DNA of 64,000 bases, taken from positions 2,614,978 to 2,678,977 of the forward strand of contig NZ_OU015584.1 of NCBI RefSeq assembly GCF_907165195.1. The letters run 5' to 3'. Each line of letters begins with the position of its first letter. Within the stretch, counting starts at the first letter, position 1. A program made the position numbers and the translations under genes. The notes under the pieces are model-generated. The model made no database searches. It saw only the letters and a program-made list of their open reading frames with translations, and had not been told where the DNA came from. The stretch comes from Parvicella tangerina. Lineage in GTDB: Bacteria > Bacteroidota > Bacteroidia > Flavobacteriales_D > Parvicellaceae. Below, in pieces: positions 46,900 to 55,229 of the stretch.

Positions 46900-47466
46900 T
46901 TGAAAAAATACAAAACTGCGCTTAAGTACGTATGGGTTAGTCTTTTGGTTACAATACTCATTATTTACCTCTTACAACCAACTGCTTTTTCCATCGAAGG
47001 ATTCACTTCTTTTTTTCGGGATAATGAAACAGCGATTCTCATAGGATATGTGCTTCTCGTGCTCATACGATCCATTTTTTTTATTCCAGCGACTGTTCTA
47101 TTAATCTTAGGTATGGCGTTGTATCCAGAGGCTTTTTGGTTTCTGCTGATGGTTAATATGATCGGCATCTTGATTGGAGCAACAGTCATCTATATTGCTG
47201 GCAAACTATTCACTGAAGATGATTTTTTCAGTGCCAAACATCAAGCTAAACTACCAGTGGTAAAAAAGAAGATCAACGAGTATGGATTTTGGATTGTTTT
47301 ATTGTGGTCTTTTTTTCCGTTGGTTCCTACTGATCTTGTTTGCTACATTTCAGGTGCAACACACATGAAATATTTCAAATTCATTTCTGCAGTATTCATT
47401 GGAGAGGTAATACTTGTCAGCACTTATCTGTATACTGGTAAAAGTCTCTTTGAGTGGTTATTCTAA
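46900..47466 (+). CDS. TVP38/TMEM64-family (DedA-like) membrane protein
   Basis: The protein has four to five hydrophobic segments and the family motifs RSIFFIPATVLLILGMALYP and WSFFPLVPTDLVCYISGATH. Members of this SNARE-associated family affect membrane lipid flipping or homeostasis. The start is unclear: an ATG at 46828 lies inside the divergent gene's coding region, and a TTG at 46900 gives the more typical MKKYKTALKYVWVSLL. I report the TTG. Upstream, the divergent gene starts at 46895, so the two initiation sites are almost back to back. The gene ends against the glycosyltransferase on the other strand. Confidence 0.75.
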   Translation: MKKYKTALKYVWVSLLVTILIIYLLQPTAFSIEGFTSFFRDNETAILIGYVLLVLIRSIFFIPATVLLILGMALYPEAFWFLLMVNMIGILIGATVIYIAGKLFTEDDFFSAKHQAKLPVVKKKINEYGFWIVLLWSFFPLVPTDLVCYISGATHMKYFKFISAVFIGEVILVSTYLYTGKSLFEWLF

Positions 47467-48785
47467 ATACCAATCTCTTTTGCTTTTGCAGAGGTTTTCT
47501 CGGGATTCCAGGCGTCTTCATAAGACGCTTTGAAAAAGAGCTCTTTTACGTATGATATGGTTCTAACAAAACGTAAAAAGTACCCATGATAGAGCACCAT
47601 CAACGGAGCAAATGGAATAAAATAGGAAAAAGGCGAATTTTTTCTTTCTCTAAAGAAATTAAATACGATAAGTTTAAAGTAGTTGGTCATGGTGTAAAGA
47701 AAGAAATTCATGATTATGATGATTCCGATCATTCCGGAATAATTAAACAGCATATCAAAAGCATAAACATACCATTTGATATTTAGAATTAAGGTATAGG
47801 TAATGTTTTCTGCAAATGAAGCAAAGTTCAGGAGATTGAAGTTCTCTGATGGAAGCAACACATCTTTGTGCTTTCTCAATCTAAATCTGATCAGTGATTT
47901 ATCCCACCTCAATCGCTGCTTCGCTAACTTTCTAAACGTATTTGGTACGCTGGTTTGACATACTGCCCTATCCTCAAAAACAATCTTATAACCCAGTTTC
48001 CTGTACTTTACAGTAATATCTCCATCCAGCCCTGGACCAATATCCCAGCCTTTAATGTTTCTCAGCACATCCATCCTAAAAGCTCCGAAAGCACCAGAAA
48101 TTATCTTGTAAATTCCGAGATAACTGGAGACCATCCTACCAATACTAATGGCATCAGAATACTCAAACGCCTGCAAGGTAGTTGCCAGACTTTCTTTGTA
48201 GTTTCTAACCATAACATTTCCACCAACGGCTCCTACCCTACTATCTTCATAAAAAGGGATAATGATCTGTTCTATCGCATCCATATCGTAAGAGCAATCA
48301 GCATCCAAATGCACAACGTACTTACCACTTGCCAGACGAAGAGCAGTATTAGCTCCAGAAGCTTTACCCCCTCTCACTTCATTTCTAATGAAGATATCTA
48401 TCAATCCATTCTTTTTCAAGGATCGACAGATCTCCTCTGTATTATCATCAGACCCATCATCTACAATAATCAACTCAAAGTTTTGGTAGGTCTGTTCTCT
48501 CAGTGAGTTGGCTAGTTTATAGATGTGTTTACCTTCATTCTTTCCTGGTACGAGTATGGATATTAGCGGCTGTTCTCTTAAAAAAAGGGCTCTGGCAGCT
48601 GAACGTTTGTCTTTAGTGAAATAACGCTTAACTTTTATGACAATTAAAGCGAGTAGGTCAATGATCAGGTAGCGGAATAATTCAAATGTAAAAAAGAACC
48701 AGAATATTCGAAATAACTTACTGACGCCTACTTCAGAAATATAATTGAGAAAGTTATCTATTTCTATTGAAATCGTTTCTACCAC
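47463..48785 (-). CDS. Processive family-2 glycosyltransferase (polysaccharide synthase)
   Basis: This is a membrane polysaccharide synthase of the cellulose/hyaluronan/alginate synthase type. It has a hydrophobic N-terminal segment, a GT2 catalytic domain with DD109-110 (IIVDDGSDDN), D-A-D 161-163 (HLDADCS), D254 in GLDGD and the QRLRW box at 290-294, then three to four C-terminal helices. The QxxRW motif indicates processive synthesis. It is the last gene of a five-gene operon with an adaptor and a TolC-like protein, and its two-base gap from the previous gene shows coupling. The sugar is unknown. Confidence 0.93.
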   Translation of the reverse strand: MVETISIEIDNFLNYISEVGVSKLFRIFWFFFTFELFRYLIIDLLALIVIKVKRYFTKDKRSAARALFLREQPLISILVPGKNEGKHIYKLANSLREQTYQNFELIIVDDGSDDNTEEICRSLKKNGLIDIFIRNEVRGGKASGANTALRLASGKYVVHLDADCSYDMDAIEQIIIPFYEDSRVGAVGGNVMVRNYKESLATTLQAFEYSDAISIGRMVSSYLGIYKIISGAFGAFRMDVLRNIKGWDIGPGLDGDITVKYRKLGYKIVFEDRAVCQTSVPNTFRKLAKQRLRWDKSLIRFRLRKHKDVLLPSENFNLLNFASFAENITYTLILNIKWYVYAFDMLFNYSGMIGIIIIMNFFLYTMTNYFKLIVFNFFRERKNSPFSYFIPFAPLMVLYHGYFLRFVRTISYVKELFFKASYEDAWNPEKTSAKAKEIGI

Positions 48786-48787
48786 CT

Positions 48788-50227
48788 TTATTCAGAATCT
48801 TTTTCAACATTGCTGGGTGTCCGATCAATGGTTTTCATCAAATTTTGAAGTTGAAGTTCATGTGACGTTGCCGTGTTCAATTTGATCGCGTTCGTTTTAA
48901 TATGAACTTCTACGGTTTTGAAGTTACGCTTCATTAAACTTACCGTGAGATCTGCAATGTCATTAAGTATCTTATTTGCAATTTTTGTGGGTATCTCATT
49001 GAGCGAGAGAACCAGTGTAGAAGCGTCATAAAACGCAATAAAATCTGCTGATCTTAGATTATGTCTAAGAATACCTATCATCTCTGTTATCAAAGACTTT
49101 TGTCTTTCTAACCCTAGTCTTGAATAGATCTCTCCTGCATTGGCGAGATGCATAAAACCAATATTACTGGTATAGTCATTTTGTCTTAGTCGCTCAATCT
49201 CATACTTTAACATGATCTTGAAAACATCATATTTCACCGTACCTGGCACATCATCGAAGTCTCTGGTCGTACTCACATATCCATTAAAAGCTATTGACCT
49301 GCCTTTTCTGGTTAACGTATAATTCTTTATTTCCTTGGAGATCAGGTTTTCGATATGATTGTCGTGATGACAGGAAATACATTTTGCTTTTACGTGATAA
49401 TCCTGATATTTATGATTACACTTTTGACAGGTATGTAGAACCGATGGTTTATCATAATCTACACCAATATGCCGTAGTGTTTTGTTACACTTCGGACAAT
49501 TGAGCTCATCATCTATGGTATTCTGAAAGTCTTTTATCGGACCAATATAGGCACAGGGGAAATGATGTACCATATCTTCTGTTGTGCTATGCGAGCTACT
49601 ACACTGCGGACAAACCTCCCGGTAATTCAAATAAGCTCCACTGCAACTCGTACATAAATAAACACGATCATTAAACGAACTCGTCAGTAAGCCGTCATCT
49701 TCTGCCATTTTAAGGATGGACAACACATTGTGCTCATCCTCTCTTGGAAAGTTGACAGACATTTCAGGATAGTAATACCCTATTCCAGAACGATTGTATG
49801 GATAAGCCTCTAATCGCTTTTTATCTCTGGTAACAAGCAAGTTGAATGTCTTATTGATGACCTCTGCCTCGAATGACATTGACTTTACCTCAAGAACCTC
49901 TTTACTTTTCATTGAGATATCTTTGGTGCGGTCCAATAAAAGTTCAACCTGTTCTAATGAAAAGACAACACCATCTATCAGCTCGTTCACCACAGGATCT
50001 TTGATGGTGACATTCTTTAATAAGAATACTGGTTTAAGATAGACTTCGGCTCTATGATGACGTCTTATCCTGGCTACTATTTCTCTGACAAACTCATCGT
50101 TCACCCCGTCAATGATAATACCATCGTAATAGGCCACACGATCAGAACTCCATCGTTCATTTTCTGACAAGATTCCAAATTCGAAACCTCCAACTTTCAG
50201 CGCGTTATTTTCATAAGTGATCTTCAC
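48788..50227 (-). CDS. Zinc-ribbon (TackOD1-like) protein with a degenerate GGDEF-like domain
   Basis: This cytoplasmic protein (479 residues) has a receiver-like N-terminus (about 1-100), a zinc-ribbon block with pairs C192/C195, C206/C209, C244/C247, C267/C270 and C283/C286, and motifs HHFPCAYIGPIKDF and CPKCNKTLRHIGVDYDKP that match my recollection of the TackOD1 metal-binding family. Residues about 330-430 have the length and helix/strand order of a GGDEF domain but the active-site loop is YDASTL. An RxxD (R392-D395) sits exactly where GGDEF proteins have the inhibitory c-di-GMP site. A regulator of the downstream synthase is likely by position. Confidence 0.75.
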   Translation of the reverse strand: MKITYENNALKVGGFEFGILSENERWSSDRVAYYDGIIIDGVNDEFVREIVARIRRHHRAEVYLKPVFLLKNVTIKDPVVNELIDGVVFSLEQVELLLDRTKDISMKSKEVLEVKSMSFEAEVINKTFNLLVTRDKKRLEAYPYNRSGIGYYYPEMSVNFPREDEHNVLSILKMAEDDGLLTSSFNDRVYLCTSCSGAYLNYREVCPQCSSSHSTTEDMVHHFPCAYIGPIKDFQNTIDDELNCPKCNKTLRHIGVDYDKPSVLHTCQKCNHKYQDYHVKAKCISCHHDNHIENLISKEIKNYTLTRKGRSIAFNGYVSTTRDFDDVPGTVKYDVFKIMLKYEIERLRQNDYTSNIGFMHLANAGEIYSRLGLERQKSLITEMIGILRHNLRSADFIAFYDASTLVLSLNEIPTKIANKILNDIADLTVSLMKRNFKTVEVHIKTNAIKLNTATSHELQLQNLMKTIDRTPSNVEKDSE

Positions 50228-50237
50228 AAATGCTCTT

Positions 50238-51323
50238 TTACCATTTATTTACCCTAACAGTTACATTCATCTTATAGAAAGCCTTCCATTTAATTTCACT
50301 TTCGTTCTCTATTGGAAAAATATCGACAGCTATTGCACGGGTGGTACTTTCATATTTCTTTTGAAACTCCTCTGGCATTCTGTAGGTGGCAAAATAGAAC
50401 CGTTTGATATGTCCGGTACTTTTTTCTCCATCAGGAAAAATGATCGTTACCTCATCACCTTCCTTGAAATAAGCTAAGTCTTCTTGATTGAAAAATGCCT
50501 TGATATAAATATCCTTCTTTTCATGCATATTAAGAATGCTTTCAGACTTCAGCGCCACTTCATAATCACTTTTGTAAAGTCTGGTGATCGTGCCTGCCGT
50601 TGGAGCAAGGTAATACCTAAGAACTGGTCCATTACCAAGGGTACTGTAATTCGAAGTCAACGTTGCATCCTTTTCTATAATAGCGGCAGAACTCATTGAA
50701 TTTAACTCGGCAATTAGTGCTTGAAAAACCTTATTCTCATCTTGCAATGCCAGTATTTCAAGTTCTAGTTTCTCCACCTCTTTCTTATAACTGTCCATCT
50801 TAGATTTTGGAGATATTTCTAGAATTACCTCATTCACCAACTTATCTATTTCTGTGTTGTAAAAGTTGATAAGCTCTTGCTTTTCTTTTATCTCAATTAG
50901 ATTTAGTTGAATGTTTTTATTCAGCTGGTAGACTTCCTTTTCTTTCCAGGTGGAATTATCCTTATCATCCAAAATCCCCGTTAAATCCCCACTCAAACTT
51001 TGTTCAAAGGCCGCTTTTTGATCTTCATACGAGTAATAGGAAAACAGTGTATCTCCCTTGATCACATCATCACCTTCAAACTTGTAAAAAACATCTATGG
51101 TAATATCTTCTGGAACTCGCACCACTAAACTCTTAAACAATACATGACCAGGGGCTGAAACGTATAGTACGCGCGTAAAAGCGTACCTAAAAATAAAGAA
51201 AATGATCAAGCCTAAGATCAAAAAATAGACGATCTTATCCCAGTTTACCTTTTTCTTTTGCTTCGGCTTTTCCTCGAGGTTTCGGAGGACACTGTCTTTT
51301 CTATTGAAATATATATTTTTCAA
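50238..51323 (-). CDS. HlyD-type membrane fusion (periplasmic adaptor) protein
   Basis: The adaptor has a basic cytosolic start, one membrane helix (about residues 31-49, IVYFLILGLIIFFIFRYAF), split lipoyl/biotinyl half-domains (VSAPGHVLFKSLVVRVPEDI and YYLAPTAGTITRLYKSDYEV), a coiled-coil hairpin (about 115-210) and a beta-barrel end (FFNQEDLAYFKEGDEVTIIF). Such proteins bridge an inner-membrane machine to a TolC-type outer-membrane channel. The start overlaps the end of the TolC-like gene by four bases and the next gene follows after ten, so it belongs to the same operon. An Alg44-like role is plausible. Confidence 0.88.
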   Translation of the reverse strand: MKNIYFNRKDSVLRNLEEKPKQKKKVNWDKIVYFLILGLIIFFIFRYAFTRVLYVSAPGHVLFKSLVVRVPEDITIDVFYKFEGDDVIKGDTLFSYYSYEDQKAAFEQSLSGDLTGILDDKDNSTWKEKEVYQLNKNIQLNLIEIKEKQELINFYNTEIDKLVNEVILEISPKSKMDSYKKEVEKLELEILALQDENKVFQALIAELNSMSSAAIIEKDATLTSNYSTLGNGPVLRYYLAPTAGTITRLYKSDYEVALKSESILNMHEKKDIYIKAFFNQEDLAYFKEGDEVTIIFPDGEKSTGHIKRFYFATYRMPEEFQKKYESTTRAIAVDIFPIENESEIKWKAFYKMNVTVRVNKW

Positions 51324-53395
51324 GGATCAAACTTTAACAACCTTTCAAGATCATGAATAATAAAACGTTTGGTTTGCAACAAGCCACTGAGTTCATCAAT
51401 TTTCTTATTCATCTCAATAGCATCTGCAAAATCTTCTGGCCTAAGTGCTATCGTGAAGTCATTACCTACGTAACCCCCAAGTCTTTTTTCTAGATAAGAA
51501 GCCGTGACATTCTCATAACACATAAAAAAGACTTCCCCTCCTTGATCGAAGACTTTGTTTACCGCTTCCTCAGGAAAGTAGGTAGGTAAACTAGCAGCTA
51601 ATTTTAAACTGTTAGATTGACACCAAAGATGAACAGTTTCGAACATCTTAACATAAGCTTCAGCATAAAAGGCTTTCTTGTCATCCCAATCGTCAAAAGT
51701 TTGCGGCTCCACGTCCAAGTGAACTCCATCTACTAAACTCAGGTCCTTTCCAGATAACTTATCTTCTAGAATCTCAGTAGAGAAATTATTAATAAATTCA
51801 TTATCCCCAATCATTATATCTACTGTGATCCCAAACTGTTGGCACTTTTCAGCAAACTCATTAAACTTAGCGGATTCAGAAGATGAGCTGACTACAACTC
51901 CAGAGATATTATTGATCATGCAATAATTTACCAATGTTCCTATATCATGAATAGCCAAGGTTTTGGACCATACATAAACTTCTTTTGGGTCTTTTTGAAC
52001 CTTTTTGATCTCCAGATCTGCCAACTCCAATGGTTTAATGAGTTGATCAACGTCTAATTGGGGAGCTACACTTAACATCTTAAGTACGTAGAGATATAAT
52101 TGTTGCTTTAGGTCTATGAGTTCGATATCTACAGACATTGATTCATCCAACCACCTCAGCGCCTTCAGGGGATTAAAGTCTAATGTATTGACATCATACC
52201 TTGCCTGCTCCTTGCGGAGCATCTCCTCAAGTTTAAGTTTTTTGTAGTAAAAAGCATTGAATTGCTTTAGTTTATAACGAAATTCATACAAATAGCTTAA
52301 AAGATCATTCTTAAGACTAATTTGCCCAGCATCTTCTTCATAATCTCCCATCAAAATTTGCTGTTTTTCAAGTTTCATCAGCTCTGCTCGCTCTTTCTTT
52401 TGAAATGAGATTGGCATTCCTACTCCAACGCCAAGTGTCAGAAAAGCCCTGTTATCAAGTGGATTATTGATCAGATCATAATAGTTGTAACGTGAATAAA
52501 TGTTCAAACTAACCCTATCAATAAAACGATTCTCCAGTTCTATATTTCTCATCATCAAATGCTTACTTGAATCAGAGCTCTCTGTAGATAGCATGTCCAG
52601 ACTATAGTTGTAATCTATATCAATAAGAGGAAGTGATCCCATTGAGTCCAGCTGAATGTCTTGTGAAATATTGTCGTTATAGTCTTTGTATATACTATAG
52701 AGGCTGCTAATCTCCGCATAGCTCTCTAAATTATTGAGAAGTTCTTCATGCGTTATTTTTCCTAAGTTTTGTAACTGATAAGAAATTGCCACTCGTTTTT
52801 CTGCCAATAAGAGACGTTCATCAAGAATTTCAATCTTGAACCGATTAAATTGATAAATCACCCTATGCCAATTCTGAAGTATATCTTGATTAACGTAGTT
52901 ACCTTTATGCTGATCGAGTTCGGCCAAAACACTTCTATTCTTTAGTACCTGACTTTTTTTCTTATTCTCCAGAAAACCATTATTCAGAATATTCCAGGAC
53001 ACTTGAGCTTGTACTCTTGATTTATACAAAATATTATCAGCCACCTCCATTCCTGGAGAGGTATTATAAATATAGCCAGCCCCCCAGCTTACCCCCCAGT
53101 CTTTAGCCACAAGATCACTTTCTGCCTTCATAATTTTCGCTTTAAGATCTTGACTGTAAACCGTTGAATCATCTAGTATGAATAGCTTTTTTCCTGCACT
53201 TAATTCACCGGTCATATGATCAACGTCATAACCTATATAAGCGCGCTCCCAAACCGCATACATTTCTTGAATCAATGAGTCGACTACCCTCTGACTGAAT
53301 AAAGGACTAGCAAGCATCATTATCAAAACTACAAGGTATGTTCGGGGTTTTCTCAAGTAGAAATTTTGGACGACAAATGTAAGGCTATTGTCCAA
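51320..53395 (-). CDS. Fusion: TolC-like outer-membrane channel plus glycosidase-like barrel
   Basis: Residues about 36-460 look like a TolC-family efflux duct: helical repeats (IQLDSMGS; VSWNILNNGFLENKKKSQVL; LNNLESYAEISSLYSIYKDY) and short barrel strands such as RAFLTLGVGVGMPISFQKKE. Residues 474-691 form a different domain with TIM-barrel beta-strands (ISGVVVSS; GITVDIMIG; KLAASLP; EVFFMCYENV) and VDGVHLDVEP (555-564), which resembles the GH18-type acid motif D-G-x-D/H-x-D-x-E, with E563 as candidate acid. The first 35 residues carry a signal sequence. It is the second gene of the operon, 51 bases after the channel gene. Confidence 0.82.
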   Translation of the reverse strand: MDNSLTFVVQNFYLRKPRTYLVVLIMMLASPLFSQRVVDSLIQEMYAVWERAYIGYDVDHMTGELSAGKKLFILDDSTVYSQDLKAKIMKAESDLVAKDWGVSWGAGYIYNTSPGMEVADNILYKSRVQAQVSWNILNNGFLENKKKSQVLKNRSVLAELDQHKGNYVNQDILQNWHRVIYQFNRFKIEILDERLLLAEKRVAISYQLQNLGKITHEELLNNLESYAEISSLYSIYKDYNDNISQDIQLDSMGSLPLIDIDYNYSLDMLSTESSDSSKHLMMRNIELENRFIDRVSLNIYSRYNYYDLINNPLDNRAFLTLGVGVGMPISFQKKERAELMKLEKQQILMGDYEEDAGQISLKNDLLSYLYEFRYKLKQFNAFYYKKLKLEEMLRKEQARYDVNTLDFNPLKALRWLDESMSVDIELIDLKQQLYLYVLKMLSVAPQLDVDQLIKPLELADLEIKKVQKDPKEVYVWSKTLAIHDIGTLVNYCMINNISGVVVSSSSESAKFNEFAEKCQQFGITVDIMIGDNEFINNFSTEILEDKLSGKDLSLVDGVHLDVEPQTFDDWDDKKAFYAEAYVKMFETVHLWCQSNSLKLAASLPTYFPEEAVNKVFDQGGEVFFMCYENVTASYLEKRLGGYVGNDFTIALRPEDFADAIEMNKKIDELSGLLQTKRFIIHDLERLLKFDP

Positions 53396-53446
53396 TAAAA
53401 GTCAAGCAAGGATAAAGAATGTCTTAAATTTTGAGTAAAAACAGCG

Positions 53447-55126
53447 TTAACGCAGGATCTTCCGAACAAAGGCAACTGTGAAATATGCCATCATAAAGAC
53501 ACCAAACCACCCCTCTAGAGGCGCTACCACTTTGAAAAAACCAGTGGGCACACACTCCCCATAACCAATGGTTAACCAAGTAACCGCACTAAAATACAAG
53601 CTATCTATAATCTTCTCAAAAATTGATAAGTCACTCGCGATACAGCTAATTGCTCCATGATCCGTAATTTCAAAGACTACGTAGATCATACTGAACATAC
53701 CGTAAAGCACGAAAATACTGAGTAATACACGTACTGGACTTGTTGCATAAAGCCCCATCCAATCAAATACTAACTTTTGAAACCCAACATTAAAATAATT
53801 GACAATTTTCTGATACCACTTTGCCTTCCTAGATTCATGCAAGATATTCGCTAACTCGCTTCGTTTAAATTCAATGTATGCTTTGTCTTCGTCTTCATAT
53901 TGTCCAAGGTTATGAAATTCTTCCTTCAGCAACCTAAATTGTTCTGCCTTCTGATTATGAGAAGTCTTTTTCTGTCCGCCAATGATCTTCGGAATGTCAT
54001 TGCCTTCCCATGAAATGAATAACTTTCCAAGGTTTCTAACTCCATAGAGGTACAACGTCTCCACCTCAACAGGAGTTACGCCTTTCTTGAAGTCTATGAT
54101 ATTTTGAATAATTGCATTAGACAAATCTATAACTTCACACTTCGTAACGCGCATATCTACATAGCTAGACAAAATACTACTCTTAATGCTAATCGTCTTA
54201 ACATAGCTTTCGAAAAATGACACCCTACCTTCACCAAACTCAACTTCATCCAGAACGATGGATGCTTCTGGGAAATGAGCCATTCTAAAACTTACGGGAC
54301 GTTCTCCAAATTTAGCTCTTCTAAACAGCAACCTACCATCAGCCAATTCTATTTCTTCAAATGACACCTCAGTCTTTCCAAATTGACACCTTCTGAAATC
54401 CACTTTTCCAGTACCAAAGTTTACCTTTGAAAAATCTACAAAAGGACCATTGAACACAGCACGATCAAAGTTCACATCTCCTTTACCAAATTCAGCAAAC
54501 CTAAATAACACCCCTCCATCACCAAAATCAACGTTCTTGAAGTTTACTCTCCCATCATTGAACTGAGCATTAACAAACGATATATCTCCATTGATGAAGG
54601 ATGCATTTTCAAAGTTCAAGGTTCCCGAACCAAAATCAGTATACTGGAAACTGTTGAACCCTTCACTGTAAGAAGTATTTTTGAAGAGCACGGTATCGGT
54701 ATGAAACCACGCCTTTGAAAAGCTCAGGTTTCCAGCTCCAAAATGTGCATCACTAAAGTTAGAGGCTTCACCAATAAAGTGAGCAAAAGAAAAATCTACC
54801 TCTTTATCTGCCTCAAATAGGGCTCCAGTAGCTTTGAAGTTCTTGATTTCAACCCAACTGTCCTTTTCAAGGTTATACTTTTTTCTATAATCGTGTAGCG
54901 AAAAATTATGCACCAAACAATCGCTGATATCCACCTCTTCTCCATCAAAAATTGATTGATACAGCTTATCAAGGTCCACAACGGCTAACTTCTGTCTTTT
55001 GACAAGGTTTTTTGTTTCGTCTCTGAAAGAGACTCGAGCAGTTTGAGGATAAACCTTTCCATTCACCTCAATCTCTTCGTCTGCCACCTTAACAGAGTAG
55101 CTAACTATTTTTTTAACGACTCGCAT
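53447..55126 (-). CDS. K+-channel-like protein with an N-terminal 12-residue-repeat solenoid
   Basis: The N-terminal third (residues 109-312) is 17 consecutive 12-residue repeats with consensus x-V-x-F-x-x-A-x-F-G-x-G, for example VNFKNVDFGDG, VNFDRAVFNGP and VDFRRCQFGKT. It must form a beta-solenoid. A helical linker follows, then two membrane segments (about 465-487 and 536-555) flanking the selectivity filter TIGYG at 519-523, as in potassium channels. The solenoid lacks a signal and is probably cytoplasmic. It is the first gene of the operon with the TolC-like protein. A few pentapeptide-repeat channels are known; the 12-residue period is less usual. Confidence 0.85.
   Translation of the reverse strand: MRVVKKIVSYSVKVADEEIEVNGKVYPQTARVSFRDETKNLVKRQKLAVVDLDKLYQSIFDGEEVDISDCLVHNFSLHDYRKKYNLEKDSWVEIKNFKATGALFEADKEVDFSFAHFIGEASNFSDAHFGAGNLSFSKAWFHTDTVLFKNTSYSEGFNSFQYTDFGSGTLNFENASFINGDISFVNAQFNDGRVNFKNVDFGDGGVLFRFAEFGKGDVNFDRAVFNGPFVDFSKVNFGTGKVDFRRCQFGKTEVSFEEIELADGRLLFRRAKFGERPVSFRMAHFPEASIVLDEVEFGEGRVSFFESYVKTISIKSSILSSYVDMRVTKCEVIDLSNAIIQNIIDFKKGVTPVEVETLYLYGVRNLGKLFISWEGNDIPKIIGGQKKTSHNQKAEQFRLLKEEFHNLGQYEDEDKAYIEFKRSELANILHESRKAKWYQKIVNYFNVGFQKLVFDWMGLYATSPVRVLLSIFVLYGMFSMIYVVFEITDHGAISCIASDLSIFEKIIDSLYFSAVTWLTIGYGECVPTGFFKVVAPLEGWFGVFMMAYFTVAFVRKILR
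54191..54802 (-). repeat. Seventeen 36-base coding repeats (12-residue units)
   Basis: The block encodes seventeen unbroken 12-residue units; sequence drift at the DNA level is high, but the F, A, F and G positions are kept in most units. I counted units from residue 109 to 312 of the channel protein. Confidence 0.8.
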
Positions 55127-55155
55127 AAATCGGTATGAAGGTAATTATTTTATTA

Positions 55156-55182
55156 TTTTACACGCTGAAATCAAGTGTAAAA
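55156..55182. promoter_or_regulatory. Inverted repeat in the divergent promoter region
   Basis: TTTTACAC at 55156-55163 and GTGTAAAA at 55175-55182 form a perfect 8-base inverted repeat 30 bases before the channel gene and 48 bases before the lipoprotein gene. It could be an operator for the exopolysaccharide operon or a weak bidirectional terminator. Confidence 0.35.
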
Positions 55183-55229
55183 TTGAACGTTAAGTAATGG
55201 TTGCTGTATTATTGAGAAAAGGAAAACCT

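Noticed and set aside
54191-54802. Regularly spaced 36-base repeats that might be a CRISPR array.
   Set aside because: There are no spacers: the repeats are contiguous, divergent at DNA level and read as one coding frame.
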